From Methyloprofundus sp. (lineage in GTDB: Bacteria > Pseudomonadota > Gammaproteobacteria > Methylococcales > Methylomonadaceae), in NCBI GenBank assembly GCA_016592635.1, contig AP023240.1:372001-436000 (forward strand): 64,000 bases of DNA. Direction: 5' to 3'. A program made the translations under genes and the position numbers. The first letter of the stretch is position 1, and every line of letters starts with the position of its first letter. Below the pieces are notes generated by a model. It was not told the DNA's origin, made no database searches, and saw only the letters and a list, made by a program, of their open reading frames with translations. This document shows, in pieces, positions 19,447 through 28,709 of the stretch.

Positions 19447-21483
19447 ATGAATACCGATACACTTCTTAGTAACACATGGGCAAAGATACCAAATTTATTG
19501 CGATTTTTGCTCATTTTGGTTCCTGTGCTGACTGTTTTGTTTGCTTTGTTACGTATCGTATTCTGGTTAGTTTTTAATGACAGTACCGCCCCTTTGAATA
19601 GTGCAGATTTAATGCAAGCTTTTTGGTTAGGCTCTAGATTTGATCTGCGCATTATTTTGGAAACTCTTTTGCCGCTATTTTTTCTGGGCTGGGTTAAATG
19701 GTTTAGCCCGTTTAATTACCAATGGACGCGCTATTTCTGGGTTGTGTATCTGGGTTTTGCATTTACCTTGATTAGCTTAGTTTATAGTCTTGATTTTGGT
19801 CATTATGCGTACTTGGCTAAACGCATGGATTATACTGCTACGCGATTTTTGGAAAATCCTGCTATTTCAGGACAAATGGTTTGGGAAAGTTACCCAATTG
19901 TATGGATAACTTTGGCTTTATTGCTGACTATCAGTACCTTTACCCTTGCTGCTAATCGCCTGTTTATCTGGTTGGCTAACAGTCCTACAAGGCATTATTT
20001 ATGGTGGCAAAATGGCTTAATAGGTTTTTGTAGTTTATTAATTGTTGCGTTTGGTATTTACAGTAATTTTTCTCGCTATCCATTGCGTTGGTCGCAGGCT
20101 GTTTTTAGCAAGCATCCTTTTGCTGCGCAATTAACCTATAACCCGGTGCATTATTTTTTTGATACTTGGAAAGATGGGGGTATGACCTTTGATAAAGATA
20201 AAACGCAACAGCACTATTTGCTATTGGCAAATTACTTAGGCGTTGATCAGCCAAATCAGGAAACATTAAATTATCAGCGTCATTTTAATGCCAAGAGCCA
20301 AATTGATGATAAGCCTAATGTCGTGATTGTGATACTAGAATCATTTGCTAGTTACAAATCATCACTATCGGGTAACCCTTTGCAGCCATCACCGAATATA
20401 AAGCAACTGGCTAATGAAGGCTATTATTTTAATAATTTTTTTACTCCGACAACGGGGACAGCACGCTCCATCTTTACCACACTGACCAGTATGCCGGATG
20501 TCGACTTGCAAAGTACCTCCAGTCGTAACCCTTTAATTGTTGATCAGCATAGTATTGCCAATGATTTTAGTGGCTACGAAAAGTTTTATTTTCTCGGTGG
20601 CTCAGCCTCTTGGCGAAATATTCGTGGAATGCTCAATAATAATATTGATAAGCTCAATCTTTACGAGGAAGGTTCCTACCAATCGCCAGTAACGGATGTA
20701 TGGGGTATTTCAGATATAGACTTATTCCGTGAGGCAAATACGGTGCTTAGTCAGCAAAACAAACCCTTTTTTGCGATTATTCAAACCTCTGGATATCACC
20801 GTCCTTATACTATTCCAGAAGAAACTTATGGTTTTACATTACGTACTCCGAATGATGATGAATTAAAACGCTATGGTTTTATTTCAGCAGCAGAATACAA
20901 TTCATTTCGTTTTACGGATCACGCACTAGGGCATTTTATGGATCTTGCTAAAAAAGCAGGCTATACAAAAAATACTATTTTTGCATTTTGGGGTGACCAT
21001 GGTATTTCAGGTTATGCCGGCGAGCATGTTGCTGCAGTGGAAAGTATGAGCAACCTTGATCTTGGTTCGTTAAGGGTGCCGTTTATCATCTGGTCGCCTA
21101 CTTATATTACCAAGCCTAAAGTCTTTACTAAGGTTGCTTCAGAAGTAGATGTACTAGCAACGCTAGCGGCCATTTCGGGTCAAGAATATACTGCTAGTGC
21201 TATGGGTAGAGACTTGTTGGATACGCAATATGATCAGCAGCGCTATGCTTTTACCTTGCAATATGGCCAGCCAGCAAAAATTGGTTTGGTAGGTAAAGAT
21301 TTTTACTTGCGTATGCACACTGACGGTAAGCAGCTTAATTTATATGACCTCAGCAGCGATGTTCCGATGACCAATCGAGCAGAGCAGTACCCTGAAATTG
21401 TAGCAAAAATGAAAAATCTTACTGAAGGGATCTATAAGACCACTCAATATATGGCTTACCATAATAAGCGTAGAGATAAGTAA
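19447..21483 (+). CDS. LTA-synthase-like membrane sulfatase/phosphotransferase
   Basis: 678 residues from the ATG at 19447, preceded by TTGGGA; the 39-codon upward extension is not needed. About five membrane segments fill residues 20-230, then a large periplasmic alkaline-phosphatase-fold domain. Visible catalytic pieces are VIVILESFAS (metal Glu about 298), PTTGTARS (probable nucleophile Thr 338), FWGDHGISG and GEHVAAVESM. Family members transfer phosphoglycerol or similar groups to lipids or glucans; in Gram-negatives OpgB-type or related envelope decoration is most likely. The exact acceptor cannot be told from sequence. Confidence 0.8.
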   Translation: MNTDTLLSNTWAKIPNLLRFLLILVPVLTVLFALLRIVFWLVFNDSTAPLNSADLMQAFWLGSRFDLRIILETLLPLFFLGWVKWFSPFNYQWTRYFWVVYLGFAFTLISLVYSLDFGHYAYLAKRMDYTATRFLENPAISGQMVWESYPIVWITLALLLTISTFTLAANRLFIWLANSPTRHYLWWQNGLIGFCSLLIVAFGIYSNFSRYPLRWSQAVFSKHPFAAQLTYNPVHYFFDTWKDGGMTFDKDKTQQHYLLLANYLGVDQPNQETLNYQRHFNAKSQIDDKPNVVIVILESFASYKSSLSGNPLQPSPNIKQLANEGYYFNNFFTPTTGTARSIFTTLTSMPDVDLQSTSSRNPLIVDQHSIANDFSGYEKFYFLGGSASWRNIRGMLNNNIDKLNLYEEGSYQSPVTDVWGISDIDLFREANTVLSQQNKPFFAIIQTSGYHRPYTIPEETYGFTLRTPNDDELKRYGFISAAEYNSFRFTDHALGHFMDLAKKAGYTKNTIFAFWGDHGISGYAGEHVAAVESMSNLDLGSLRVPFIIWSPTYITKPKVFTKVASEVDVLATLAAISGQEYTASAMGRDLLDTQYDQQRYAFTLQYGQPAKIGLVGKDFYLRMHTDGKQLNLYDLSSDVPMTNRAEQYPEIVAKMKNLTEGIYKTTQYMAYHNKRRDK

Positions 21484-21639
21484 AGTTTACAAATGTACAT
21501 ATTATCTCGGATATCAATATTAAGCGTTTGTTTTAGGTCTTTTAGGGCTTGCAGCAACAAGGCGCTGCATTCTTTTATTTCACTACCGTACACTCGAGTC
21601 TGGTTGTTTTTTTTATTTCATTGCGTGCTTTTTTATATG

Positions 21640-22926
21640 TTAAAACCGATAAGCAACTTGTAGTGCATAAATATTCCAGTCGCGTGCTCGCTCTGGAATA
21701 TTTGTGTTGTCTAACCCGCTTACGACTGAAGCGCCGTGTACGCGTTGGTATTCTGCTCTTACCATCCAAGCAGGTGTAATATCCCAGCGTAACCCAACCA
21801 CAATATCTTTAGTAAACATAAGGTGAGCAGGTAAGCCAGTTTGCTGATGAAATGTTCGTCCGGATCTATCATGAATATCTTGTACTGATGAGTCATAACG
21901 CAAGGTTACTTGTAGGTTATCTAAGATTCGGTAGCCAGCTTGTACGTACCAATATTCACTAATAGGCTCTGAATCAGGTCGGATAAGGGTGATACCTGCA
22001 AATTGATTCCACTGTAAAGCATACTCTCCAACCAAGCTAAATTTTTCACCGTTGTATTGAGTTGATAATATAAAAGAATTGAATTTTAACTGTAATCCCG
22101 TATAGGGGTCTAAAGTATTGCCTGGTGTGTAGCTTACATTTGCATGTGCATAACTAAAAGCAATGGCATATAGTCCTCCAGTAGACTCATAAGCTAACTG
22201 AGTGACTAAACTAGGCTCTCCTTTTAATTGGCCTGATACAGTTGGATCAAAGGTGACAGCCATCAGTAATTCATCATCGTCAGCATTCATTAAACCAAAA
22301 TTTAATTTATAGCTGAAATTACCAACAGAACTATTGTGATCAGCATAGACTTGCCCGCCATCTAAAGATAAAAATAATGCTCTAGAGCGATCAAAATAAA
22401 CTAAAGGTAAGAAGATGGTGGGGTGGGTAGAGGCAACATCACGCGTTTCATTATAGAATCCCCAAGGGTTTTTGACGCGCCCACCACGTAAGCCCATGCG
22501 AACCGCAGAGGAGTTAAAAAAGGTATAGTCAAAAAATGCATAGTCTAGGCTTGCTTCGCCCCAGTCGCCAGTGCTTTCTCCTGCTCGTCTATAAAGCCCT
22601 TGTACAGCAAAGCTGAGATTGTTTAAGGCTTGGTAAGACACATTCACACCTAGTTCGGTTAGGCCTGCAGAAACGCTATTTTTACTATTTCCATAAACAT
22701 TATTACCAGATGTATGAAATAAGCCCTGACTAAAAAAACCATGAAACTGAATATCTTCATGCCAGACTTTTTTAAGAGTGGTCCAACTAGAGCTTTCTTG
22801 TGCCATCACTGGTTCTTCGGTGATCTTTATATCTGTATCTTGAGCATTTACGACAAGAGACAAAAAACAAAGGCAGAGAAAGCAGCCTAGTTTATTGATT
22901 ATCAAATAAACGAATTTCTGCATCAT
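21640..22926 (-). CDS. Outer-membrane beta-barrel (porin-like) protein
   Basis: 429 residues from ATG 22926, chosen because AGGAGGG lies just upstream; the frame stays open to 23001 but would delay the signal peptide. After a signal peptide (about 1-29, ending VNA) the sequence alternates polar and aromatic residues throughout and ends in AYRF, a terminal Phe as used for Bam recognition. It may be related to phosphate-selective or OprO-like porins, but this is not firm. Its start overlaps the end of the small binding protein gene by 35 bases, so the two are coupled. Confidence 0.7.
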   Translation of the reverse strand: MMQKFVYLIINKLGCFLCLCFLSLVVNAQDTDIKITEEPVMAQESSSWTTLKKVWHEDIQFHGFFSQGLFHTSGNNVYGNSKNSVSAGLTELGVNVSYQALNNLSFAVQGLYRRAGESTGDWGEASLDYAFFDYTFFNSSAVRMGLRGGRVKNPWGFYNETRDVASTHPTIFLPLVYFDRSRALFLSLDGGQVYADHNSSVGNFSYKLNFGLMNADDDELLMAVTFDPTVSGQLKGEPSLVTQLAYESTGGLYAIAFSYAHANVSYTPGNTLDPYTGLQLKFNSFILSTQYNGEKFSLVGEYALQWNQFAGITLIRPDSEPISEYWYVQAGYRILDNLQVTLRYDSSVQDIHDRSGRTFHQQTGLPAHLMFTKDIVVGLRWDITPAWMVRAEYQRVHGASVVSGLDNTNIPERARDWNIYALQVAYRF

Positions 22927-23356
22927 CAACCCTCCTGTCGATATAGCCAATAGAATATTTAGACTGTTTGATTTTTTCCAGCATTTCAGCAATTGAGTCA
23001 ACAGTGACAGGTGGTTGACCTGTTCCTGTATAAGTCATTCTGTCCCAGGTTCTACGTAATTGGTGGGGGAACATTTGCAGTTTTTCTTTAACAAATGCTT
23101 TGTGTAAAGTATGACTGTCAGGTAAAACAAAAACTCGAATTTTTTCGCCATTTGGCCAATAGCGAGTACGCATGCTGAAAATGGCGCGTAAATTATTTGG
23201 TGCCTGTGAAAACTGTTCGTTATTGGCGTTGTTGATAATAACGTCTACGGCAAATGCTGGAGAGAGCATACAAATGGTTAATGCGATACCTAATAAACAG
23301 CGTTGGACTTTGCTGGTTATATAAAGTATAAAATTTGTACAATACCTATGAGACAT
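22892..23356 (-). CDS. Small PstS-like periplasmic binding-domain protein
   Basis: 154 residues with a signal peptide ending AFA (about 36). The rest resembles a lobe of phosphate ABC-type binding proteins: FSMRTRYWPNGEKIRVFVLPDSHTLHKAF and a closing SKYSIGYID. Such small proteins often sit beside porin-like genes, as here, where the porin start overlaps this stop. A role with phosphate or another oxyanion is inferred only. The short hydrophobic N-terminal region begins with a long polar stretch, so the true start may be a little downstream. Confidence 0.6.
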   Translation of the reverse strand: MSHRYCTNFILYITSKVQRCLLGIALTICMLSPAFAVDVIINNANNEQFSQAPNNLRAIFSMRTRYWPNGEKIRVFVLPDSHTLHKAFVKEKLQMFPHQLRRTWDRMTYTGTGQPPVTVDSIAEMLEKIKQSKYSIGYIDRRVDDAEIRLFDNQ

Positions 23357-23625
23357 AAATAGCTCTAGAGAGACTTACTACATAAGGGCATATCTTATTT
23401 CTCCAAAAAATGATGAATGTGTTATGCTCGACTATTTGCAGTTAACGGGATTAGTTTTATCGGCGGTTTTTGTTTATCTGGTTAAATTGTAAAGTATAAA
23501 ATGAGTGTATTGAAAAATGAAAAGTAAAAGTGTGATTATGGTCAATAAAAAATTAGTTCGTTGGGTTAGTATTTTGGTGTAGTAAAGAACATGCAATTCA
23601 ACATGAAATGTTGTAGAGGGAGGAG

Positions 23626-25305
23626 TTACTCTCCCATATGGTGCGATCCATGGACAGGGCGCATTAATAAGTTAATAATAAAAGCCACTACCAGCAAACT
23701 AGCCATTAAATACATAGTTTGATTATATAAGCTGGGTGTTGGATCTATAGTACCTGCGGGCACAACTTCCATTAATTTGGCAATAGTGACTGTTTTTGCT
23801 TGTATCAAGACTTCGAGCTGCTCGGTGCCTGCGCCAAAAGTCTTTTGAAAAATATTCGGGTTTATTTTGGAGGCTAAGTCTTGAATGGCTGTGGTGGTGG
23901 CTTGCTCACGTAATGAAGTGATAGCTAATGGGCCTAGTACGCCTGCAGTACTCCATGCAGTTAATAAGCGACCATGAATGCCGCCCACAAATTTGGTGCC
24001 AAAAATATCGGCTAGGTAAGCGGGAATGGTGGCAAAGCCTCCGCCATACATCGTAAAAATAAGCAGGGTAGTGGTATAAAATAAGATCAGCCACATTATT
24101 TCAGGCGTTGCGCTGACCTCTTGCGCAATAAAGGGAATGGAAGCATATAACAGCGCACCTAGACCAAAGAAAATAAAGTAGGTGTTTTTACGACCGATAT
24201 AATCTGAGGTGCTGGCCCAGAAAAAACGCCCCAGCATATTAAACACGCTGATCATTAATACATAGGTGGCAGCAAATTCCAAGTTGACTATGTCAGGCAG
24301 TGCGCCACCAAAAATATCTTTCATCATGGTTTTGGCGACCGAAATAACACCAATACCAGCGGTGACATTCAGGCAGAGCATGAGCCATAACTGCCAGAAT
24401 TGCGGTGTTTTTAAGGCTTGATCAATATGTACATGATTTTGAGTAATCATGCCTTTATTTTGCGCAGGTGCTACATAACCCGCTGGTAGCCAGCCTTCTT
24501 GGGGAATGCGATAAGCAAAGGCGGACAGCAACATAATACAGAAGTAAACGCCGCCTAAAGTAAAAAAGGTTTGTGCCACGCCGATATTGCCAGTGCCTGC
24601 AAGGTATGCTCCCGTTGGCCCTGGGACTAGCATATTAGCGACATCATTAGCGCCAATAATGACAACTTCGTGTAACTGACCGCTAATTTCAATCATGCGT
24701 TGACCTGCTTGGGTGATCAGCGGCAACTTATCAACTGCACCTAAATATTCAGGGGCAATATAAAAGGCTTGCATCATGGGGCCAATCATAAATTTGGCAA
24801 TCATTGCACCGCCGCCAAAGCCCATAATGGCAATACCTGTTGCCATGCCGCGCTTATCAGGAAACCAGCGAATTAAGGTGCTGACTGGGGAAATATAACC
24901 TAAGCCTAAACCACAGCCGCCTAAGACACCGTAGCCTAAGTAGAGCAACCATAGTTGCCCAGACTCAATGCCTAGGCCGCCAATGATAAAGCCGCCACCC
25001 CAACAGATAGCAGCAATGGAACCTACTAAGCGTGGGCCTACTTTTTCTAGCCATTTACCGGCAAAGGCAGCTGATAAGCCTAAAAAGACAATCGCAACTG
25101 TGAATACCCAAACAACACTCTTTAGATTCCAGTCATTAGCAGCACTGGTGACCACACCTATGCGTGCGACTAAGGCAGGATTAAATAAGCTCCAAGCATA
25201 CACTGAGCCTATGCACAGGTGAATGCCTAAGGCGGTGGGAGCAATTAACCAGCGGTTAAAGCCATCTTTAGCAACTATGCGCTGTTTTGAAAATAGTCCT
25301 GCCAT
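23626..25305 (-). CDS. OFA-family MFS transporter (oxalate/formate antiporter type)
   Basis: 559 residues, longer than the usual 400-430 because of a roughly 70-residue insert (about 180-255) and a C-terminal insert before the last membrane segment. The N-terminal stretch GIHLCIGSVYAWSLFNPAL is typical of the OFA group, followed by about 12 membrane segments with MFS loops (PDKRGMATGIAIMGFGGGA; SDYIGRKNTYF). AGGAA precedes the ATG. OFA carriers exchange small organic acids. Its place behind xoxJ-xoxF suggests formate or another C1-derived acid as cargo, but that is inference. Confidence 0.8.
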   Translation of the reverse strand: MAGLFSKQRIVAKDGFNRWLIAPTALGIHLCIGSVYAWSLFNPALVARIGVVTSAANDWNLKSVVWVFTVAIVFLGLSAAFAGKWLEKVGPRLVGSIAAICWGGGFIIGGLGIESGQLWLLYLGYGVLGGCGLGLGYISPVSTLIRWFPDKRGMATGIAIMGFGGGAMIAKFMIGPMMQAFYIAPEYLGAVDKLPLITQAGQRMIEISGQLHEVVIIGANDVANMLVPGPTGAYLAGTGNIGVAQTFFTLGGVYFCIMLLSAFAYRIPQEGWLPAGYVAPAQNKGMITQNHVHIDQALKTPQFWQLWLMLCLNVTAGIGVISVAKTMMKDIFGGALPDIVNLEFAATYVLMISVFNMLGRFFWASTSDYIGRKNTYFIFFGLGALLYASIPFIAQEVSATPEIMWLILFYTTTLLIFTMYGGGFATIPAYLADIFGTKFVGGIHGRLLTAWSTAGVLGPLAITSLREQATTTAIQDLASKINPNIFQKTFGAGTEQLEVLIQAKTVTIAKLMEVVPAGTIDPTPSLYNQTMYLMASLLVVAFIINLLMRPVHGSHHMGE

Positions 25306-25403
25306 TATTTTTTCCTGATAGTGGGGTAGCTAAAGGGGGAATATCTGTCGCCGTGAGTGTATTAGGTGCTGATAGCTCTTTTATTTATGTTGCAAAAGTT
25401 ATG

Positions 25404-26381
25404 TCAATCATCATCTTGATGTTTTTTTGCAGCTGGAATTGGCAGTAATGGCACATGATATTTTGTTAAAATTTTATTAATAGCCAGTTGGTTTTTACTA
25501 ATCAACTGGTTTAGTAATACTTTGCGTTGCTTATCACCATAACGAACACCCATAGCCATAGAGTAATCAAACTTCATGTTTAATGCTGACTTCATGGGCA
25601 ATACTTTATAAGTATCTGGCTGTTGCGCAATAATATGGCCTGCCATGGGTCCCCATAAGATAACCATATCAATATTGCCCGCTTGTAATTCCTTGGCGAT
25701 CATCATGCTAGTATTATTTTCATGGTCACCTGTCATGGTTTGGTAGGGTACGCCTTGCTCGAGTAGGCCGCTATTTTGTAACCATGCCGTTCCTGGGCCA
25801 CGATCAAACATGGCAATTTTTAAGCTGTCTTGTTTGGCTAATGGCAGTGAGCGCAGTTGTTCTGGGATAGTGATATTGTCCCAACCACGGCCTTTGGCAA
25901 TCAGCAAAACATAAGTGGAGTGATAGTAAGAGTTGGTGGTTGCAGTAAAATCAAAGCCAGCTGGAACCCCCATAATGACATCACATTTATATTGCTCGCT
26001 GTTATCAATTTTCGATTTTAAGGTATTACGTACAAAGCCGATGCGCTGTGGAAACCAGTAGTATTCCACTTCTTGGCCTAATTGCTTGGCAAACAGTTCA
26101 GCAATTTTGTTTTCATAGCCATCTTGTTTTTTGGTGGAATAGGGAGGGTTAAGTGGATCAGCGCAAACTCTGAATTTTTTTTCGGCTTTAAGCTTTTCCA
26201 GTGCTTTAATATCTTTAGCTGCACTCGATTTTGGGGGGGCACTAGGGTGTTCGGTTGTGCTAATTTTTTCCAGAGCATTAAGTTGTTCAGGAGTATTGAC
26301 CTTTTCAGTCGTTTGGCATGCAGCAAGCGTGCTTAGAGCTAGGGCGGGGAGTAGCAGTTTTGTTTTTTTTGCAAATGACAT
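25404..26381 (-). CDS. xoxJ: XoxJ periplasmic binding protein of methanol oxidation
   Basis: 325 residues. The N-terminus ends in a lipobox (STLAAC, Cys 22), so it is a predicted lipoprotein. A linker rich in Lys, Thr and Ser is followed by a type-II periplasmic-binding fold: FRVCADPLNPPYSTKKQDGYENKIAELFAKQLG and VIMGVPAGFDF are characteristic of the MxaJ/XoxJ group. Known XoxJ proteins are thought to bind the dehydrogenase rather than a free solute. It lies directly downstream of xoxF, after a terminator, so its level is probably lower than that of xoxF. Confidence 0.92.
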   Translation of the reverse strand: MSFAKKTKLLLPALALSTLAACQTTEKVNTPEQLNALEKISTTEHPSAPPKSSAAKDIKALEKLKAEKKFRVCADPLNPPYSTKKQDGYENKIAELFAKQLGQEVEYYWFPQRIGFVRNTLKSKIDNSEQYKCDVIMGVPAGFDFTATTNSYYHSTYVLLIAKGRGWDNITIPEQLRSLPLAKQDSLKIAMFDRGPGTAWLQNSGLLEQGVPYQTMTGDHENNTSMMIAKELQAGNIDMVILWGPMAGHIIAQQPDTYKVLPMKSALNMKFDYSMAMGVRYGDKQRKVLLNQLISKNQLAINKILTKYHVPLLPIPAAKKHQDDD

Positions 26382-26460
26382 TTTATTGTCCTTAAGAAAA
26401 CAGTCGTTTTTTGTTAGGTTGTGGTTTGGGGTATGTTTAATAATCCAAGCGGTAAAAACA

Positions 26461-26500
26461 AAAAAGCCCCGACTAAAAATAAATTTAGTCGGGGCTTTTT
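26461..26500 (-). terminator. Strong terminator between xoxF and xoxJ
   Basis: A 17-base perfect inverted repeat (26461-26477 and 26484-26500) with a GC core ccccgact/agtcgggg and flanking A and T runs, placed 32 bases after the xoxF stop. It should end most xoxF transcripts while some read through to xoxJ. On this strand the trailing T-run is clear. Confidence 0.88.
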
Positions 26501-26531
26501 CTTAAGTTAATCTAAACTAAACTAGATTAGC

Positions 26532-28388
26532 TTATTTACCAGGTAGTGAAAATACTGTGAATACACCACCCAATTTAGTGAAAGAGCTTAAGCTTCTGTA
26601 CGCTCCCACTGCACCTAGGCCTTCAGAGTTTGAATCAGATTCACCTGAATCAAGTCCCGCCGCGATACCGATACCAGCCCATCCGCCGATACCTGATAAG
26701 ACACCAACGTATTGCTTGCCTTTGTAAGACCAAGTGTTTACGTTACCGATGATGCCAGAAGGTGTTTTGAATTTGTACAATTCTTTACCTGTTTTAGCAT
26801 CAACTGCTTTTAGGTAACCTTCAAGTGTACCGTAGAATACTACGTCACCAGCAGTTGCAACCGAACCAGACCAAACAGAGAAAGTTTCTTTGTTAGACCA
26901 TACGATTTTACCAGTAGTCGCATCCCAAGCAGTGAACTGACCTAAGTTAGTTGAACCGTCTTTTTTGCCAGTAAGCACATCACCACCAGCAGGCATCATA
27001 GTTAGTGTAGCACCAACGTATGGTTGACCAGCTGTGTATGAAACTTCAAATGGTTCGTAATCCATACAAAGGTGATTTGCAGAGATGTAAAACATTTTAG
27101 TTTTAGGTGAGTAAGAAACAGGCTGTTGGTTTTTAGAGCCTAATGCAGCAGGACAAACGCCTTCTGTATTTTCGTCTTCACCATTTTGCTCTGTACTGAA
27201 CTCAGAAACAACTTGTGGACGACCTGATTTCAGATCAACGTGTGAAGCCCAGTTAACTGTTTTATCAAATTTTTCAGCAACTAATAATTCACCAGTAACA
27301 CGGTCTAAAGTGTAACCAAAACCATTACGGTCAAAATGCACGACAGTTTTACGAGTTTTGCCACCAATTTTTTGGTCAGCTAGTACTACTTCGTTGATAC
27401 CATCAAAATCCCACTCATCATGTGGAGTCATTTGGTAAACCCATTTAACTTCACCAGTGTCAGCATCACGAGCCCATAAAGACATAGACCACTTATTGTC
27501 ACCTGGACGTTGTACAGGGTTCCAGGTAGAAGGGTTACCTGATCCGTAATAAATTAGGTTTAGATCTGGATCATAACTGTACCAGCCCCAAGTTGTTCCA
27601 CCACCGATTTTCCATTGGTCGCCTTCCCAAGAACTTGTTCCTGAGTTTTTGCCCAATTTAGTGACTTTACCATTTTCCCAAGTAGTAGAACTTCCAGGTT
27701 TAATTAGCGTGTCGCCATCTGGCCCCATGCTGTAACCTTTCCATGAAAGCTCACCTGTTTTGATGTCATAAGCAGCTAAGAAACCACGTACACCAAACTC
27801 ACCACCCGCAATACCTGTGATAACTTTATCGTTAACAACTAAAGGTGCTTGTGTGTTGGTCATACCTAACTTAGGATCACCGTTTTGCACACTCCAGATA
27901 CGTTGACCTGTTTTTGCATCTAGTGCAGTTAGTACTGTATCAGATTGTTGTAGGAAGATTTTGCCATCGCCGTATGCAAGACCACGGTTAACCGTGTCAC
28001 AACACATCACAGGAATAGTCACGTCAGCATCCATAGTAGGCGTGTATTCCCAGATAACTGAGCGTGTTGCTTGATCTAATGCATAAACTGTATTAGGGAA
28101 AGGTGTGTGAATGTAGATAACATCACCAATAACTAATGGTCCACCTTCGTGTCCACGTAGTACACCCGTCGAAAAAGACCATGCAGGTTGCAGGTTTTTA
28201 ACGTTTTTTGAATTAATTTGATCTAATTTACTGTAACGCGTTCCTGAGTAGTTACCCAATGCTGTTGCCCAGTTAGCAGGGTTTTTTGTTAACTTCTCAA
28301 CGCCGCTATTTGCAGATGAAATAACTGGCGTAGCAAGTAAAGCCGCTACCGATGATGCTAGTAGTAAGCTCTTTAATGGCTTCTTCAT
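26532..28388 (-). CDS. xoxF: Lanthanide-dependent methanol dehydrogenase XoxF
   Basis: 618 residues with a signal peptide (about 1-26, ending SSA), acting in the periplasm. It is an eight-bladed PQQ quinoprotein. The vicinal disulfide C129-C130 is in [11 protein letters not shown]197 in GGEFGVRG, N285 in GSGNPSTW, and catalytic D327 with extra D329 in HDEWDFDG. The second Asp marks the lanthanide XoxF type; calcium MxaF has Ala there. It oxidises methanol (and possibly formaldehyde) and passes electrons to a cytochrome. GGAGG precedes the ATG. No xoxG cytochrome gene is adjacent; only xoxJ follows. Confidence 0.98.
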   Translation of the reverse strand: MKKPLKSLLLASSVAALLATPVISSANSGVEKLTKNPANWATALGNYSGTRYSKLDQINSKNVKNLQPAWSFSTGVLRGHEGGPLVIGDVIYIHTPFPNTVYALDQATRSVIWEYTPTMDADVTIPVMCCDTVNRGLAYGDGKIFLQQSDTVLTALDAKTGQRIWSVQNGDPKLGMTNTQAPLVVNDKVITGIAGGEFGVRGFLAAYDIKTGELSWKGYSMGPDGDTLIKPGSSTTWENGKVTKLGKNSGTSSWEGDQWKIGGGTTWGWYSYDPDLNLIYYGSGNPSTWNPVQRPGDNKWSMSLWARDADTGEVKWVYQMTPHDEWDFDGINEVVLADQKIGGKTRKTVVHFDRNGFGYTLDRVTGELLVAEKFDKTVNWASHVDLKSGRPQVVSEFSTEQNGEDENTEGVCPAALGSKNQQPVSYSPKTKMFYISANHLCMDYEPFEVSYTAGQPYVGATLTMMPAGGDVLTGKKDGSTNLGQFTAWDATTGKIVWSNKETFSVWSGSVATAGDVVFYGTLEGYLKAVDAKTGKELYKFKTPSGIIGNVNTWSYKGKQYVGVLSGIGGWAGIGIAAGLDSGESDSNSEGLGAVGAYRSLSSFTKLGGVFTVFSLPGK

Positions 28389-28709
28389 ATAATTCCTCCA
28401 ATAAGATTCTATTTAGTTAAAAATAGATCCATGTTTATTGTTGTTAAGACTAATATTAGTTTTAAGCTTAAATTGAAATGAATGCACTTTTGATCCCGAG
28501 CTACGGGTTGCTCTATACATTTCAACATACTAAATTTAATGATTTTGAGGTAAAAGTCAAATTTAACTTCTATGATAACGGCTAATAAACTAAGCTAGGC
28601 GTGAGAAAAACAATGTAAGTTATTGGTAAATCGTCATTTTTTACGGCATAATTTTATATGGTTCTTTTTTAGCTTAGCTTAAATATCATTCATCAAGGAG
28701 TAACAATAA
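28389..28709. other. Divergent xoxF/antiporter promoter region
   Basis: 321 AT-rich bases between the divergent xoxF and Na+/H+ antiporter genes. Both must have promoters here, but I cannot pick a convincing -35/-10 pair. The perfect 12-base palindrome actaatattagt (28449-28460) lies about 60 bases upstream of the xoxF start and is an operator candidate. A second ribosome site (aaggag) precedes the antiporter start. Confidence 0.45.

Noticed and set aside
23424..23492. 22-codon hydrophobic peptide frame (MLDYLQLTGLVLSAVF start) between the OFA and binding-protein genes
   Set aside because: It resembles small membrane peptides but has no convincing ribosome site and no comparative support.
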